Notes under the pieces: generated by a model
Told to the model about the DNA's origin: nothing
Database searches by the model: none
Seen by the model: the letters and a program-made list of their open reading frames with translations, nothing else
NCBI RefSeq assembly: GCF_000787855.1
Contig: NZ_BBPQ01000014.1
Span: 91,629 to 145,125, forward strand
DNA from: Streptacidiphilus anmyonensis
Lineage (GTDB): Bacteria > Actinomycetota > Actinomycetes > Streptomycetales > Streptomycetaceae
Length of the DNA: 53,497 nucleotides
Direction: 5' to 3'
Made by a program: the position numbers and the translations under genes
Part shown: piece by piece, positions 1 to 9,024 of the stretch
Layout: the number at the start of each line of letters is the position of its first letter
How positions within the stretch are numbered: position 1 is the stretch's first letter

Positions 1-522
1 CTGGAACGGGTCGAGTCCGAGCAGCCGGACGCAGGCCGTCACCGGCCCGGAGACGGTCTCGTAGGCCACGGCCGTCGCCGCCTCCAGCGGGCCGAGGCCC
101 GCGGCTGCGGCGACCACCCCGAAGGCGACGGGCTGGTGCGCGCCGCGCGGCAGGGTGCGTGCCAGCCGGTCCAGCGCCGGATCGGGCCATGCCGCGCGTG
201 CGGCGCGCAGGAGTTGGCGGCCCAGGCGGCGGGAGGCCGCCCGCAGCGCGGGGGAGGGGGTGCGGGCCTCGGCGGCCTCGTCGAGCGCCGCCGGGTCGGT
301 CCCGGCCGTGGCGGCGGCAGCCGCGAGCGCGGCGGACGTCAGGCCGACGGTGTGGAGGCGTCCGGCGCAGAACTCCCGCAGGCTCGCGGTGTCGCCGACC
401 CGCCCGGCCCGTACCGCCGCCTCGACGCCGCCGGAGTGGGCGTGGCCGCCCGCCGGAAAGCGCCCGTCGGCGAGGACGAGCAGCGCGGCGGGGAGCCTGA
501 GGGGGAGCGCGAGGTCGGTCAC
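1..522 (-). CDS. ureF: Urease accessory protein UreF (partial, 3' end outside window)
   Basis: Reads leftward off the window, so only the first 174 residues are visible. UreF works with UreD and UreG as the GTP-dependent chaperone complex that loads nickel into the urease active site in the cytoplasm. The translated start (VTDLALPLRLPAALLVLADG) is followed by FPAGGHAHSGGVE, the conserved N-terminal UreF signature, and then by Ala/Leu-rich helices typical of this all-alpha family. The GTG start at 522 lies 9 bases after the ureC stop and is preceded by a GAGGGGGA ribosome binding site overlapping the end of ureC, so the two genes are translated together. ureG and ureD are expected just left of the window, but this cannot be seen. 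Confidence 0.9.
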   Translation of the reverse strand, partial: MTDLALPLRLPAALLVLADGRFPAGGHAHSGGVEAAVRAGRVGDTASLREFCAGRLHTVGLTSAALAAAAATAGTDPAALDEAAEARTPSPALRAASRRLGRQLLRAARAAWPDPALDRLARTLPRGAHQPVAFGVVAAAAGLGPLEAATAVAYETVSGPVTACVRLLGLDPFQ

Positions 523-531
523 CGGTCCCCC

Positions 532-2283
532 TCAGAACAGGAAGTACCGCTGAGCCATCGGCAGTTCCTCCGCCGGGTGCGGCTCGACCGCCTCGCCGTC
601 GATCCGCACGGTGAAGGTGTCCGGCTCGACGCTGACGTGCGGGAGCGCGGTGTTCTCGTGCAGGTGCTCCTTGCGCACGCCGCGCGTGTTCCGGATCGGG
701 GCGAAGGTCTTGGCGACGCCGAGCTCCTCGCCGAGCCGGTCCGCCAGGCCGTCCTCCAGCGCCCACGGCGTCACGAAGTTCAGCGAGTTCGCCGCCGGGG
801 CCCGGCCGCTCGCGCCGAACATGGGGCGCGGCAGCACCGGCTGCGGGGTCGGGATGGAGGCGTTCGCGTCGCCCATCTGCGCCCAGGCGATCTGCCCGCC
901 CTTGACGACCAGGTCCGGCTTGACCCCGAAGAACGCCGGGGTCCACAGCACCAGGTCCGCCAGCTTGCCCGGCTCCACTGAGCCGATCTCCGCGTCCAGG
1001 CCCTGCGCGACGGCCGGGTTGATCGTGTACTTGGCCACGTAGCGCCGCGCCCGCAGGTTGTCCGCGCGCCCGTCGCCGGGCAGCGCGCCGCGGCGGCGCT
1101 TCATCACGTGGGCGGTCTGCCAGGTGCGCAGCACCACCTCGCCGATCCGGCCCATCGCCTGGGAGTCCGAGCTGATGATGGAGATCGCTCCGAGGTCGTG
1201 CAGCACGTCCTCCGCCGCGATCGTCGACGGACGGATCCGGGACTCCGCGAACGCCAGGTCCTCCGGGACGTCGGCGCTGAGGTGGTGGCAGACCATCAGC
1301 ATGTCCAGGTGCTCTGCCGCGGTGTTGCGGGTGTGCGGACGGGTCGGGTTGGTGGAGCTGGGCAGGATGTTGGGCTCGGACACCACCGTGATGATGTCGG
1401 GCGCGTGCCCGCCGCCCGCGCCCTCGGCGTGGTAGGCGTGCAGGCCGCGCCCGGCGATCGCCGCCAGGGTGTCCTGCACGAAGCCGGCCTCGTTGAGGGT
1501 GTCCGTGTGCAGGGCGAGCTGGGCCCCGCTCTCGTCGCAGACGCGCAGGCAGGCGTCGATGGCGGCGGGAGTGGCGCCCCAGTCCTCGTGGATCTTGAAG
1601 CCGACGGCCCCGCCGCGCAGTTGGGCGCGGAGCGCGTCCGCCGAGACGGTGTTGCCCTTGCCCAGCAGGCCCAGGTTGACGGGGTACTGCTCGGCCGCCG
1701 CGAACATCCGGGCCAGGTGCCAGGACCCGGGGGTGATCGTCGTCGCCTTCGACCCCTCCGCCGGGCCGGTGCCGCCGCCGAGCAGCGTGGTCACCCCGCT
1801 CGCCAGCGCCTCCTCGAACAACTGCGGGCAGATGAAGTGCACATGGGCGTCGACGGCGCCTGCGGTCAGGATCCGGCCGTTGCCCGCGATCACCTCGGTC
1901 TCCGGGCCGATCACCAGGGCCGGGTGCACCCCGTCCATCGTCTCGGGGTTCCCGGCCTTGCCCAGCGCGGTGATCCGGCCGTCGCGGATGCCGACGTCCG
2001 CCTTGACGACGCCCCAGTGGTCCAGCACCACCGCGCCCGTGACGACGGTGTCCGGCGCGCCCTCGGCGCGGGTGGCGCGGCCCTGGCCCATCGACTCCCG
2101 GATCACCTTGCCGCCGCCGAAGACCGCCTCGTCGCCGCCCCCGCACAGGTCCTGCTCGACCTCGATCAGCAGGTCCGTGTCGGCCAGCCGGATCCGGTCC
2201 CCGGCCGTCGGGCCGTAGAGGTCGGCGTAGCGGCGGCGGGTCACGGTCAGGGCCGCCGCGGCCCTCGGGCGCTGCTCGTTCAC
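532..2283 (-). CDS. ureC: Urease alpha subunit (catalytic)
   Basis: Catalytic subunit of nickel urease, hydrolysing urea to ammonia and carbamate. At 583 residues it is close to the usual 570. All active-site landmarks are present: the HVHF nickel ligands near residue 147, the Lys carbamylated to bridge the two nickels (GFKIHEDWG, Lys230), the His ligands around LALHTD and [10 protein letters not shown] (258-291), the flexible-flap CHH motif (331-333) and the Asp ligand in SSDSQAMGR (about 372). It starts with GTG overlapping the ureB stop (GTGA), so translation is coupled. Third gene of ureA-ureB-ureC-ureF. Confidence 0.97.
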   Translation of the reverse strand: MNEQRPRAAAALTVTRRRYADLYGPTAGDRIRLADTDLLIEVEQDLCGGGDEAVFGGGKVIRESMGQGRATRAEGAPDTVVTGAVVLDHWGVVKADVGIRDGRITALGKAGNPETMDGVHPALVIGPETEVIAGNGRILTAGAVDAHVHFICPQLFEEALASGVTTLLGGGTGPAEGSKATTITPGSWHLARMFAAAEQYPVNLGLLGKGNTVSADALRAQLRGGAVGFKIHEDWGATPAAIDACLRVCDESGAQLALHTDTLNEAGFVQDTLAAIAGRGLHAYHAEGAGGGHAPDIITVVSEPNILPSSTNPTRPHTRNTAAEHLDMLMVCHHLSADVPEDLAFAESRIRPSTIAAEDVLHDLGAISIISSDSQAMGRIGEVVLRTWQTAHVMKRRRGALPGDGRADNLRARRYVAKYTINPAVAQGLDAEIGSVEPGKLADLVLWTPAFFGVKPDLVVKGGQIAWAQMGDANASIPTPQPVLPRPMFGASGRAPAANSLNFVTPWALEDGLADRLGEELGVAKTFAPIRNTRGVRKEHLHENTALPHVSVEPDTFTVRIDGEAVEPHPAEELPMAQRYFLF

Positions 2284-2609
2284 GCCTCCACCCGCCCTGC
2301 CGTCTCGCCGCGCAGCCCCCAGACCTCGCGCCGGCCGCCCAGCGGCACCAGCTCCACCGTCATCGCGATGCCCGGTTCGAACCGCACGGCCGTGCCGGCC
2401 GGCACGTTCAGCCGCCGCCCGCGCGCGGCGGCGCGATCGAAGCGGAGCCCGGGGTTGGCCTCCGCGAAGTGGTAGTGGGAGCCGACCTGCACCGGCCGGT
2501 CGCCGGTGTTGACGACGGTCAGCGCGGTCACCTCCCGGCCCGCGTTGAGCTCCACCACGCCGTCACCGAGCAGCAGTTCGCCTGGGATCACGTCTCGTCC
2601 GCCGCTCAC
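2280..2609 (-). CDS. ureB: Urease beta subunit
   Basis: Structural beta subunit, 109 residues, separate from gamma as is usual in actinomycetes. The conserved N-terminus [11 protein letters not shown], the central [18 protein letters not shown] and the RFEPG segment are all visible. The open frame extends further upstream, but that part is only the shadow of ureA in another frame. The chosen GTG at 2609 overlaps the ureA stop (GTGA) and puts VSGGRD immediately before the family's usual first residues. Forms the (alpha-beta-gamma)3 assembly with ureC and ureA. Confidence 0.95.
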   Translation of the reverse strand: MSGGRDVIPGELLLGDGVVELNAGREVTALTVVNTGDRPVQVGSHYHFAEANPGLRFDRAAARGRRLNVPAGTAVRFEPGIAMTVELVPLGGRREVWGLRGETAGRVEA

Positions 2610-2908
2610 TGGATGGGGTCGTGCAGGGTCACCAGCTTCGTCCCGTCCGGGAACGTCGCCTCCACCTGCACGTCGCGGATCATCTCGGGCACGCCGTCCA
2701 TCACGTCCTCGCGGCCGAGGACCGACCGCCCCGACACCATCAGGTCGGTGACGGTCCGCCCGTCCCGCGCGCCCTCGAGCACGTGGACGGTGAGGACGGC
2801 GAGCGCCTCGGGGTGGTTGAGCCGCAGCCCGCGCGCCCGGCGGGCCAGGGCGACGTCGGCCGCGACATGGATCATCAGCCGTTCCTGCTCGTGCGGGGTC
2901 AGTCTCAT
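2606..2908 (-). CDS. ureA: Urease gamma subunit
   Basis: A 100-residue gamma subunit, the standard length. [20 protein letters not shown] and the [11 protein letters not shown] segment are textbook UreA. The frame continues upstream without a stop, but the ATG at 2908 matches the family start exactly. First gene of the urease operon; its promoter must lie in 2909-3149, the divergent gap shared with the DUF1800 gene. Confidence 0.95.
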   Translation of the reverse strand: MRLTPHEQERLMIHVAADVALARRARGLRLNHPEALAVLTVHVLEGARDGRTVTDLMVSGRSVLGREDVMDGVPEMIRDVQVEATFPDGTKLVTLHDPIQ

Positions 2909-3016
2909 CGGCGTCGAACTCCTCGGGTGGGAGGAAGGACGCGAGCACACCCTCGTGCCGCGGGTGCGGTCACCGTATCCGACGGACAGGCCGCCTCCTG
3001 CGCGCGTCACACGGAA

Positions 3017-3044
3017 GTAACCTGACCGACCCACACCGGGTTAC
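3017..3044. promoter_or_regulatory. Inverted repeat GTAACC...GGTTAC in the urease upstream region
   Basis: Six-base arms GTAACC (3017-3022) and GGTTAC (3039-3044) flank 16 bases, about 110 bases upstream of ureA. GTAAC half-sites resemble those bound by the nitrogen regulator GlnR, which is known to control urease genes in actinomycetes. The b-site half is a poor match, so this is only a candidate operator. Confidence 0.25.
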
Positions 3045-3149
3045 GGCCCCGACGGCCGTCCGGGCCACAGAGATTCCACAAAGAGCGCTCCTACCGTCGG
3101 CCGTGACGGCGCGCGGGCGGTCGGCCCGGGTGGGTCGGGGAGGTGCACG

Positions 3150-4490
3150 GTGAAGGCGGACGCGACGGGTGCGGCGGCCACGGCTCCGTCGACGCGCGCA
3201 CAGGTGGCGCACCTGCTGCGGCGGGCCGGGTTCGGCGGGCGGGCCGACGAGATCGACGCCGCCGAGCAGGCCGGCTACGAGGCGACCGTCGCCGCCCTGC
3301 TGGCCGGGCCGGTCGGCAGCGCCGACCCGGGCGTCGCGGCGACCCCGCCGCCGGCGTTCGCCGACATTCCCGCCCCGGGCCGCGACCCGGCCGCCCGCAA
3401 GCAGGCCAACCGACAACGCGCGCAGCAGTACCTCCAGTTGGCGAGCTGGTGGCTGGACCGCATGGTCCGGGCGAGTGGGCCGCTGGTGGAGAAGCGGACC
3501 TGGTTCTGGCACGGCCACTGGGCCACCTCGGTCGTCAAGGTGCGCAGCGCCGCGCTGATGCTCCGGCAGAACCAGACCCTGCGCAGCCTCGGCGGCGGCG
3601 ACTTCGGCGCGCTCGCGCAGGCCATGGTCCGCGACCCCGCCCTCGCCGTCTGGCTGGACGAGGCCGGCAGCACCAGGCAGGCCCCGAACGAGAACCTGGC
3701 CCGCGAGCTCATGGAGCTGTTCACGCTCGGCGTCGGCCACTACACCGAGGACGACGTCCGCGCCGCCGCCCGGGCGCTCACCGGCTGGCGGCTCGACCGG
3801 ACCAGCGGTCAGCTCGTGTTCGTGCCCGCCGCGCACGACGACACACCCAAGACCGTCCTCGGCCGCACCGCCAACTACGACTCCGTCGCCCTCGTCGACC
3901 TGCTCGTCGACCAACCCGCCTCGCACGCCTGGGTGGTGACGCGGATGTGGAACCGCTACGCCGCGCCCGGCCCGGTCCCCGCCGACGTGATGAGCCGCCT
4001 CCAGACCGCCTACGGCTCCGGCCGCGACCTCACCGCGCTGCTGCGCGCCCTCCTGCTCGACCCGGTCTTCCGCGGCCCGGCCGTCGTCGGCGCGCTGGCC
4101 AAGCAGCCCGTCGAGTACGTCGTCGGCGCGCTGCGCGCGCTCGGCGTCACACCGGACGACGCCGACCGCACGATGCTGCTCGCGGCGCTGCGCCGCCTCG
4201 GGCAGGTGCCGTTCGAGCCGCCCAATGTCGGCGGCTGGCCGTCCGGGGACGCCTGGCTGACGGCGGCGGCCGTGCAGGCCCGGCTCGACTTCGCGCGCTG
4301 GGCGGTCACCAAGGCCGACCTGGGCGTGGTGAGCTCGGCCCCGGTCGGCTCCCGCGTCGACGCGACGGCGCGGCTGCTGGGGCTCGACGCCTGGAGCGCG
4401 CGGTCGCGCGCCGCGCTCCAGGAGGTGGCCGGCCAGCCGCGCACGCTCGTCGCGCTGGCGCTCGCCGCGCCCGAGTACGCCGTCAACTGA
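3150..4490 (+). CDS. DUF1800 family protein
   Basis: A 446-residue DUF1800 protein. The start STRAQVAHLLRRAGFGG is the family's N-terminal hallmark. Later hallmarks are the NENLARELMELFTLGVGHYTEDDV segment (about residues 177-200), the Trp-rich WFWHGHWATS near residue 115 and PPNVGGWPSGDAWL near residue 355. The biochemical role of the family is not established; its genes are very often next to DUF1501 genes, as here (88 bases downstream, same strand). No export signal is seen in this protein. The GTG start at 3150 has a GGGGAGGT ribosome binding site six bases upstream. Confidence 0.85.
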   Translation: MKADATGAAATAPSTRAQVAHLLRRAGFGGRADEIDAAEQAGYEATVAALLAGPVGSADPGVAATPPPAFADIPAPGRDPAARKQANRQRAQQYLQLASWWLDRMVRASGPLVEKRTWFWHGHWATSVVKVRSAALMLRQNQTLRSLGGGDFGALAQAMVRDPALAVWLDEAGSTRQAPNENLARELMELFTLGVGHYTEDDVRAAARALTGWRLDRTSGQLVFVPAAHDDTPKTVLGRTANYDSVALVDLLVDQPASHAWVVTRMWNRYAAPGPVPADVMSRLQTAYGSGRDLTALLRALLLDPVFRGPAVVGALAKQPVEYVVGALRALGVTPDDADRTMLLAALRRLGQVPFEPPNVGGWPSGDAWLTAAAVQARLDFARWAVTKADLGVVSSAPVGSRVDATARLLGLDAWSARSRAALQEVAGQPRTLVALALAAPEYAVN

Positions 4491-4577
4491 CCCGCGCGCT
4501 CGACTGATTCGCGTGCGGAAGCCGCGCATGCCGCATTCGACGCGGCAGACCGAGAGGACAGAGAGGACGTTGCGGGA

Positions 4578-5837
4578 ATGGACCTGTGGACCCGGCGTAA
4601 GTTCCTGATCGCCTCCGGGGTGGTCGGCGCGGGCGCGCTGGCGGCCGGAGGCGCGGTCATCGGTTGGCAGGACCTGGCCCACGGCGCGGCCACCCGCCCG
4701 CTGGCGGGCGGTACACCCGTCCTGGTGCTGGTCACCCTCTACGGAGGCAACGACGGTCTCAACACCGTGATCCCGGCCGGAGACTCCGCCTACCAGGACG
4801 CCCGGCCCGACCTCGCCTACACCCCCGGCCAGGTCCTCGACGTCGGCGAAGGCCTCGGCCTCAACCCCGCCCTCAAGGGGCTGCACTCGCTTTGGGGCGC
4901 GAAGGAGTTGGCGATCGTGCGCGGCGTCGGCTACCCGCAGCCCAGCCACAGCCACTTCCAGTCGATGGACATCTGGCAGACCGCCTCGCCCTCCGCCCCC
5001 GCCACCACGGGCTGGCTCGGCCGCTGGCTCGACGCGCACGGCCGGGACCCGCTGGCCGCGGTCTCGCTCGGCGGCACCCTGCCGCCGCTGCTGGCCGGGG
5101 CGACGACGTCCGGCTCCGCGCTTCCGCTCGGCGCCTTCCACCTGCCGAAGGGACGGACCCTCGCCTCCTTCACCGCGCTCGGAGCGGCGGCCTCCGACGA
5201 CCCGGCCACCCTCGCCGCGGCGGCCACCGCCGACCGCGACCTGCTGACCGTCGCGCACACCTTCGGCCCGGTGCTCGACGGACTCCCGACTTCCAACTCC
5301 ACTGCCACCTCGACGCCCACCTCCACGTCCGCGTCCACGGGCGGGGCCGCCTCGGGCTCCGGCGGGGAGGGCTCGCTCGCACAGCAGCTGGACGTGGTCG
5401 CGGCCTGCGTCGCCGCGAAGGCGCCGACCCGCGTCTACGCCGTGAGCCTCGGCGGCTTCGACACGCACGCGGGCGAGAAGGCCACCCAGGAGCAGCTCCT
5501 CGGCGAGTTCGACCAGGCCGTCAGCGGCTTCCTCGGCAAGGTGGCCCACAGCGCCAACCCGGTCGTGCTGGCCGCGTACTCCGAGTTCGGCCGCCGCGTC
5601 CAGGCCAACGCCAACCAGGGCACCGACCACGGCACGGCCGCCCCGCTCTTCGTCGCGGGAGCGCCGGTCAGGGGCGGCTTCTACGGGGCCCAGCCGAGCC
5701 TGACGGACCTCGACGCCGGGGACCTGAAGTTCACCACCGACTTCCGCTCCGTCTACGCGACCCTGCTCGACCGGGTTCTCGCCGCGGACCCGAAGCAGGT
5801 CCTCGGCCAGGACTTCCCCCGGCTCGGTTTCGTCTGA
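4578..5837 (+). CDS. DUF1501 family protein, Tat-exported
   Basis: A 419-residue DUF1501 protein. The N-terminus carries a twin-arginine signal (TRRKFLIASG at residues 5-14, then a Gly/Ala-rich hydrophobic stretch), so it should be exported folded. The domain starts with VLVTLYGGNDGLNTVIP, and later has SHSHFQSMDIWQT, GGFDTHAGEKATQEQLL and YSEFGRRVQANANQGTDHGTAAP. These conserved Asp/His clusters recall the alkaline phosphatase/sulfatase fold to which the family is related. A Ser/Thr/Gly-rich low-complexity insert lies at about residues 237-266. It follows the DUF1800 gene on the same strand, so the two are probably one operon; the shared function is unknown. Confidence 0.85.
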   Translation: MDLWTRRKFLIASGVVGAGALAAGGAVIGWQDLAHGAATRPLAGGTPVLVLVTLYGGNDGLNTVIPAGDSAYQDARPDLAYTPGQVLDVGEGLGLNPALKGLHSLWGAKELAIVRGVGYPQPSHSHFQSMDIWQTASPSAPATTGWLGRWLDAHGRDPLAAVSLGGTLPPLLAGATTSGSALPLGAFHLPKGRTLASFTALGAAASDDPATLAAAATADRDLLTVAHTFGPVLDGLPTSNSTATSTPTSTSASTGGAASGSGGEGSLAQQLDVVAACVAAKAPTRVYAVSLGGFDTHAGEKATQEQLLGEFDQAVSGFLGKVAHSANPVVLAAYSEFGRRVQANANQGTDHGTAAPLFVAGAPVRGGFYGAQPSLTDLDAGDLKFTTDFRSVYATLLDRVLAADPKQVLGQDFPRLGFV

Positions 5838-5838
5838 C

Positions 5839-5894
5839 GCCCGCGCATGTCCGCCCGCGTCTGTCCGCCCGCGTCTGTCCGTCCGCGCATGTCC
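5839..5894. repeat. Four tandem copies of a 14-bp unit
   Basis: Directly after the DUF1501 stop codon: units GCCCGCGCATGTCC, GCCCGCGTCTGTCC (twice) and GTCCGCGCATGTCC follow each other without spacer. Copies differ at two or three positions. No dyad symmetry that would make it a terminator is obvious. Confidence 0.7.
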
Positions 5895-5976
5895 GCGTGC
5901 GCGGACGGGCCGCGCCCGGCAGAGTGGCGGTCAGCGGTCAGGGGCGACAAGGGCGACAGAGCCAGGAGGAGCCGGC

Positions 5977-6852
5977 ATGGACGAGGTCATCGCGGTCACC
6001 GGAGCGACCGGACGGGTCGGCGGCCGGATCGCCGGGCGGCTCGCAGGCGAGGGCGTCACCGTGCGGGCGCTCGGGCGGGACGCGGCGAAGCTGGCGCACT
6101 CGCCCGCCCAGGAGACCGCGCAGGCGTCCTACGACGACGCGGACGCCATGCGCCGCGCGCTCACCGGGGCCACGACGTTGTTCCTGTGCTCCGCGCACGA
6201 GGGGCCGGGCCGGGTGGAGATCCACCGGACCGCCGTGGACGCCGCCCTCGCGGCGGGCGTGCGGCGGATCGTCTACCTGTCCTACCTGGGCGCCGCGCCC
6301 GAGGCCACGTTCACCTACGCGCGCGACCACTGGCACACCGAGCAGCACATCCGCGCCGCCGGGGTGCCGTTCACCTTCCTGCGGGACAGCAGCTACCAGT
6401 CCGACCTGGTCGCCATGACCGGCGACGACGGCGTCCTGCGCGGCCCGGCGGGCGACGGGCGCGTCGCCGCCGTCACCCACGACGACGTCGCCGACGCCGC
6501 GACCGCCGTCCTGCTGGACCGCGAGCGCGACGGCCGGCACGACGCCGCGACCTACGACCTGACCGGTCCGGAGGCGCTGGGCTTCGCCGAGATCGCCGCC
6601 GCCATCGGCCGCGCCGCCGGACGGGCCGTCAGCTACCATCCGGAGACCCGCGCGGAGGCGTACGCCTCCCGTGCCGTCTACGGCGCGCCGGACTGGGAGG
6701 TCGCGGGCTGGGTCAGCTCGTACGAGGCCGTGGCCACGGGGGAGATGGACGTCGTCTCCGACGCCGTCCTCGCCCTGACCGGCCGCGCCGCGCAGTCCTT
6801 CGCGGAGTTCCTGGCCGCCCATCCGGAGAGCTACCGGCGCCTGCGGGCCTGA
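5977..6852 (+). CDS. NmrA-like NAD(P)-binding oxidoreductase (atypical SDR, QorB type)
   Basis: A 291-residue Rossmann protein. VIAVTGATGRVGGRIAGRLA at the N-terminus is the GxxGxxG dinucleotide site of atypical short-chain dehydrogenases; RRIVYLSYLG and the following ARDHWHTEQHIRAAGVPFTFLRDSSY match NmrA/QorB-type NAD(P)H-dependent quinone or sensor proteins. The C-terminal part (YEAVATGEMDVVSDAVLALTGR) matches the QorB end, where the helix sets the substrate pocket. ATG start with a GGAGGAG ribosome binding site. It stands alone between two repeat-containing gaps; its substrate cannot be predicted. Confidence 0.85.
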   Translation: MDEVIAVTGATGRVGGRIAGRLAGEGVTVRALGRDAAKLAHSPAQETAQASYDDADAMRRALTGATTLFLCSAHEGPGRVEIHRTAVDAALAAGVRRIVYLSYLGAAPEATFTYARDHWHTEQHIRAAGVPFTFLRDSSYQSDLVAMTGDDGVLRGPAGDGRVAAVTHDDVADAATAVLLDRERDGRHDAATYDLTGPEALGFAEIAAAIGRAAGRAVSYHPETRAEAYASRAVYGAPDWEVAGWVSSYEAVATGEMDVVSDAVLALTGRAAQSFAEFLAAHPESYRRLRA

Positions 6853-6886
6853 GCGTTCCTCGCGCCCGGCGCTGTCCAAGGGCTTT

Positions 6887-6940
6887 CGGCTGGCACAGGG
6901 CTGTCGGTCGTCACAGAGCTGGCGGCTGTCACAGGGCTGT
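6887..6940. repeat. Three tandem copies of an 18-bp unit
   Basis: Units CGGCTGGCACAGGGCTGT, CGGTCGTCACAGAGCTGG and CGGCTGTCACAGGGCTGT lie head to tail in the gap between the oxidoreductase and the lipoprotein gene, about 130 bases before the lipoprotein start. This position could hold regulatory sites, but nothing else supports that. Confidence 0.6.
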
Positions 6941-7072
6941 TGCAAGGCCGTGGCCCGCATGAGGAATCGGGAGCCCGGCCGGTGGCTAGAGTTCCGAGCG
7001 GCGGGTGGGAATCGCTCACCACGCACCAAACACTGCCAAACGGCACACCGCCAGCTCCCAGGGGGACCCCTC

Positions 7073-7675
7073 ATGCGCTCCACTGCCCGCCGCGCGACTC
7101 TCGCGACCGCCGCCGTCACCTCCGTGCTGCTGCTCGGCGCCTGCGGTCCGGCCACCGGCTCCGCCACGGCGAGCTCGGGAACCGTCACCGCCTCCAGTGC
7201 CGCCTCCGCGTCAGCGACGGCGAGCACCCCCGCGGCTGTCGCCGGGACGACGGCGGCGAGCCCGACCTCCACCCCCACGTCGCCGACCCGGACCGCGTCG
7301 GCCACGGCCGCCGCCGCGCCTGCGTCCGTGCCCGTGCTGGGGACCGTCTGGGCGTCGGGTGTGCAGGGGTACGGCGTCGCCCGGCCCGCCGGGCTGGACA
7401 ACCACGGCGACCCCACCGGCATCGTGAGCAGCCTGAAGTGGTCGACGTGGGGCGGTGCGAGCGCCGACGGCACCGGCACGGCGGAGTACGTCGCCCCGGG
7501 GCAGTCGGTCGCCCAGGGGACCGCCGAGCAGGCCGTGGTCGTCGCCTTCGACCTGGGCACGTGCCACGGCAGGGCGGCCTACCGGGCGATCGAGTGGTAC
7601 TTCCCCGGCAAGGGCCAGCACTTCGACCCCGCCCACTACTTCGACGCGTGCACGGGCCAGGACCACGGGATGTAG
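7073..7675 (+). CDS. Secreted lipoprotein of unknown function
   Basis: A 200-residue protein with a type II signal peptide: Arg-containing start, hydrophobic stretch and lipobox LLGAC with the lipidated Cys at about residue 25. A long Ala/Ser/Thr/Pro linker (about 26-85) would span the cell wall. The C-terminal domain (about 86-200) is not recognised; it includes GYGVARPAGLDNHGDPTG, a Cys in FDLGTCHGRAAYRAIEWYF and a second Cys near the end (DACTGQDHGM), which could form a disulfide outside the cell. The ATG at 7073 has AGGGGGA just upstream. The frame is open further upstream, but without signal peptide or ribosome binding site. Confidence 0.75.
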   Translation: MRSTARRATLATAAVTSVLLLGACGPATGSATASSGTVTASSAASASATASTPAAVAGTTAASPTSTPTSPTRTASATAAAAPASVPVLGTVWASGVQGYGVARPAGLDNHGDPTGIVSSLKWSTWGGASADGTGTAEYVAPGQSVAQGTAEQAVVVAFDLGTCHGRAAYRAIEWYFPGKGQHFDPAHYFDACTGQDHGM

Positions 7676-7831
7676 ACCACGGCATGCAGGCACGGGACCG
7701 GCCGGGGACCGCACGCGGGTGACATGGCTTCAGAGACGTTTCGCGGCCCTCGGGTGCGGTGACGTTGTCAGCGGAATCTCGCCCGCCCGCGCAGACGTCC
7801 GGCTCTCCCGGGAGCCGGAGGCAGGAGTCCC

Positions 7832-8992
7832 ATGCCGTTCGCCCGTGGGCGGTCCGCCGCGATCGCCGCGCTGACCGCCCTGTGCATCGCCCTGACGACA
7901 GCCGCCGCTCCCGCGCGGGCCGAGCGGCCGGGGCAGGACCAACGCCTTCAGCGGCTGTTGGAGGCGCTGGTGCGCCAGGCGGGCGGTCCTCCGGGAGCCG
8001 TCGCGGTCTTCCGGATCGACGGGCGGACGGTCGTGGTGCGGGCCGGGGACGGCGACGTGCGCACCGGGCGGCCGCCCGGGATCGACGACCACATGAGGAT
8101 CGCGAGCGCCGCGAAGGCGTTCAGCGGCGCGGTGGCCCTCGCGCTGGTCAGCTGCGGTCGGCTGAGCCTCGACGACACCATCGCCGAGCGCCTGCCGCAG
8201 CTCCCGGCACGCTGGGGCAAGGTGACCCTGCGTCAGCTGCTCCAGCACACCAGCGGCCTGCCCGACTACAGCCGTGCCCCGGCCTTCGGCGCCATCCTGA
8301 TGAAGGATCCGCACCACCGGTTCGACTCCCGGCGTCTGCTGGACTTCGTGCGGAACAAGCCGCTGGAGTTCACCCCCGGGACCCGGTACGCCTACTCGAA
8401 CTCGGACAACATCGCGGTCGCCCTGATGGCCGAGGCGGTGACGCACCAGCGGTACGAGACGCTGCTCGACCAGCTCGTCTACGACCCGCTGCGGCTCGAC
8501 CGGACGAGCCTGCCGTCCGGCTTCACCCTGCCGCTGCCGTACCTGCACGGCTACGCCCACACGCCGACGGGCCTGGAGGACGTCAGCACCCTGTTCGGCG
8601 CGTCGGGCAGCTGGGCCTCCGGCGGCGTGGTGTCGACGCCGAGGGACCTGAACACCTTCATCCGCGCCTACGCGGGCGGCTCGCTGGTCGCGCCGTGGGT
8701 CCGGCGGCAGCAGCTGACGTTCGTGGACGGCAGCTCCGAGCCGCCCGGGCCCGGCCGCAACCAGGCCGGGCTGGCGATCTTCCGCTACACCACGCGCTGC
8801 GGCGTGGTCTACGGCCACACCGGCAACACCCCCGGCTACACCCAGTTCGCGGCCGGGACCCACGACGGCCGCCGGGCGCTCACGTTCTCGGTGAACGCGC
8901 AGATCACGCCCACCAGCGCCCCGGACGTCTTCACCAGGATGCGCGCCGTCCAGGAGGACTTCGTGTGCGCGCTGCTGCACGGTGAAGCGTGA
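7832..8992 (+). CDS. Secreted serine hydrolase (beta-lactamase class C / D-Ala-D-Ala carboxypeptidase family)
   Basis: A 386-residue exported protein with a Sec signal peptide ending near APARA (about residue 30). Penicillin-binding-protein fold motifs occur in order: SAAK (Ser nucleophile and Lys, about residue 92-95), LLQHTSGLPDY, the YSN motif in YAYSNSDN (about 190) and the C-terminal HTG in YGHTGNTPGY (about 330). Such enzymes are DD-peptidases, esterases or beta-lactamase relatives acting outside the membrane; the substrate cannot be told from sequence. ATG start with GGAG placed seven bases ahead. Monocistronic, convergent with the L36 gene. Confidence 0.88.
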   Translation: MPFARGRSAAIAALTALCIALTTAAAPARAERPGQDQRLQRLLEALVRQAGGPPGAVAVFRIDGRTVVVRAGDGDVRTGRPPGIDDHMRIASAAKAFSGAVALALVSCGRLSLDDTIAERLPQLPARWGKVTLRQLLQHTSGLPDYSRAPAFGAILMKDPHHRFDSRRLLDFVRNKPLEFTPGTRYAYSNSDNIAVALMAEAVTHQRYETLLDQLVYDPLRLDRTSLPSGFTLPLPYLHGYAHTPTGLEDVSTLFGASGSWASGGVVSTPRDLNTFIRAYAGGSLVAPWVRRQQLTFVDGSSEPPGPGRNQAGLAIFRYTTRCGVVYGHTGNTPGYTQFAAGTHDGRRALTFSVNAQITPTSAPDVFTRMRAVQEDFVCALLHGEA

Positions 8993-9024
8993 GCCGGGGG
9001 CGCTGACGGGCGTGATCGGGCGGC

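Noticed and set aside
2970-5630. Long open frame (over 880 codons) on the minus strand opposite the DUF1800 and DUF1501 genes
   Set aside because: A GC-bias shadow: it is antisense to two well-supported genes, is extremely rich in Arg/Gly/Ala and has no recognisable domain.
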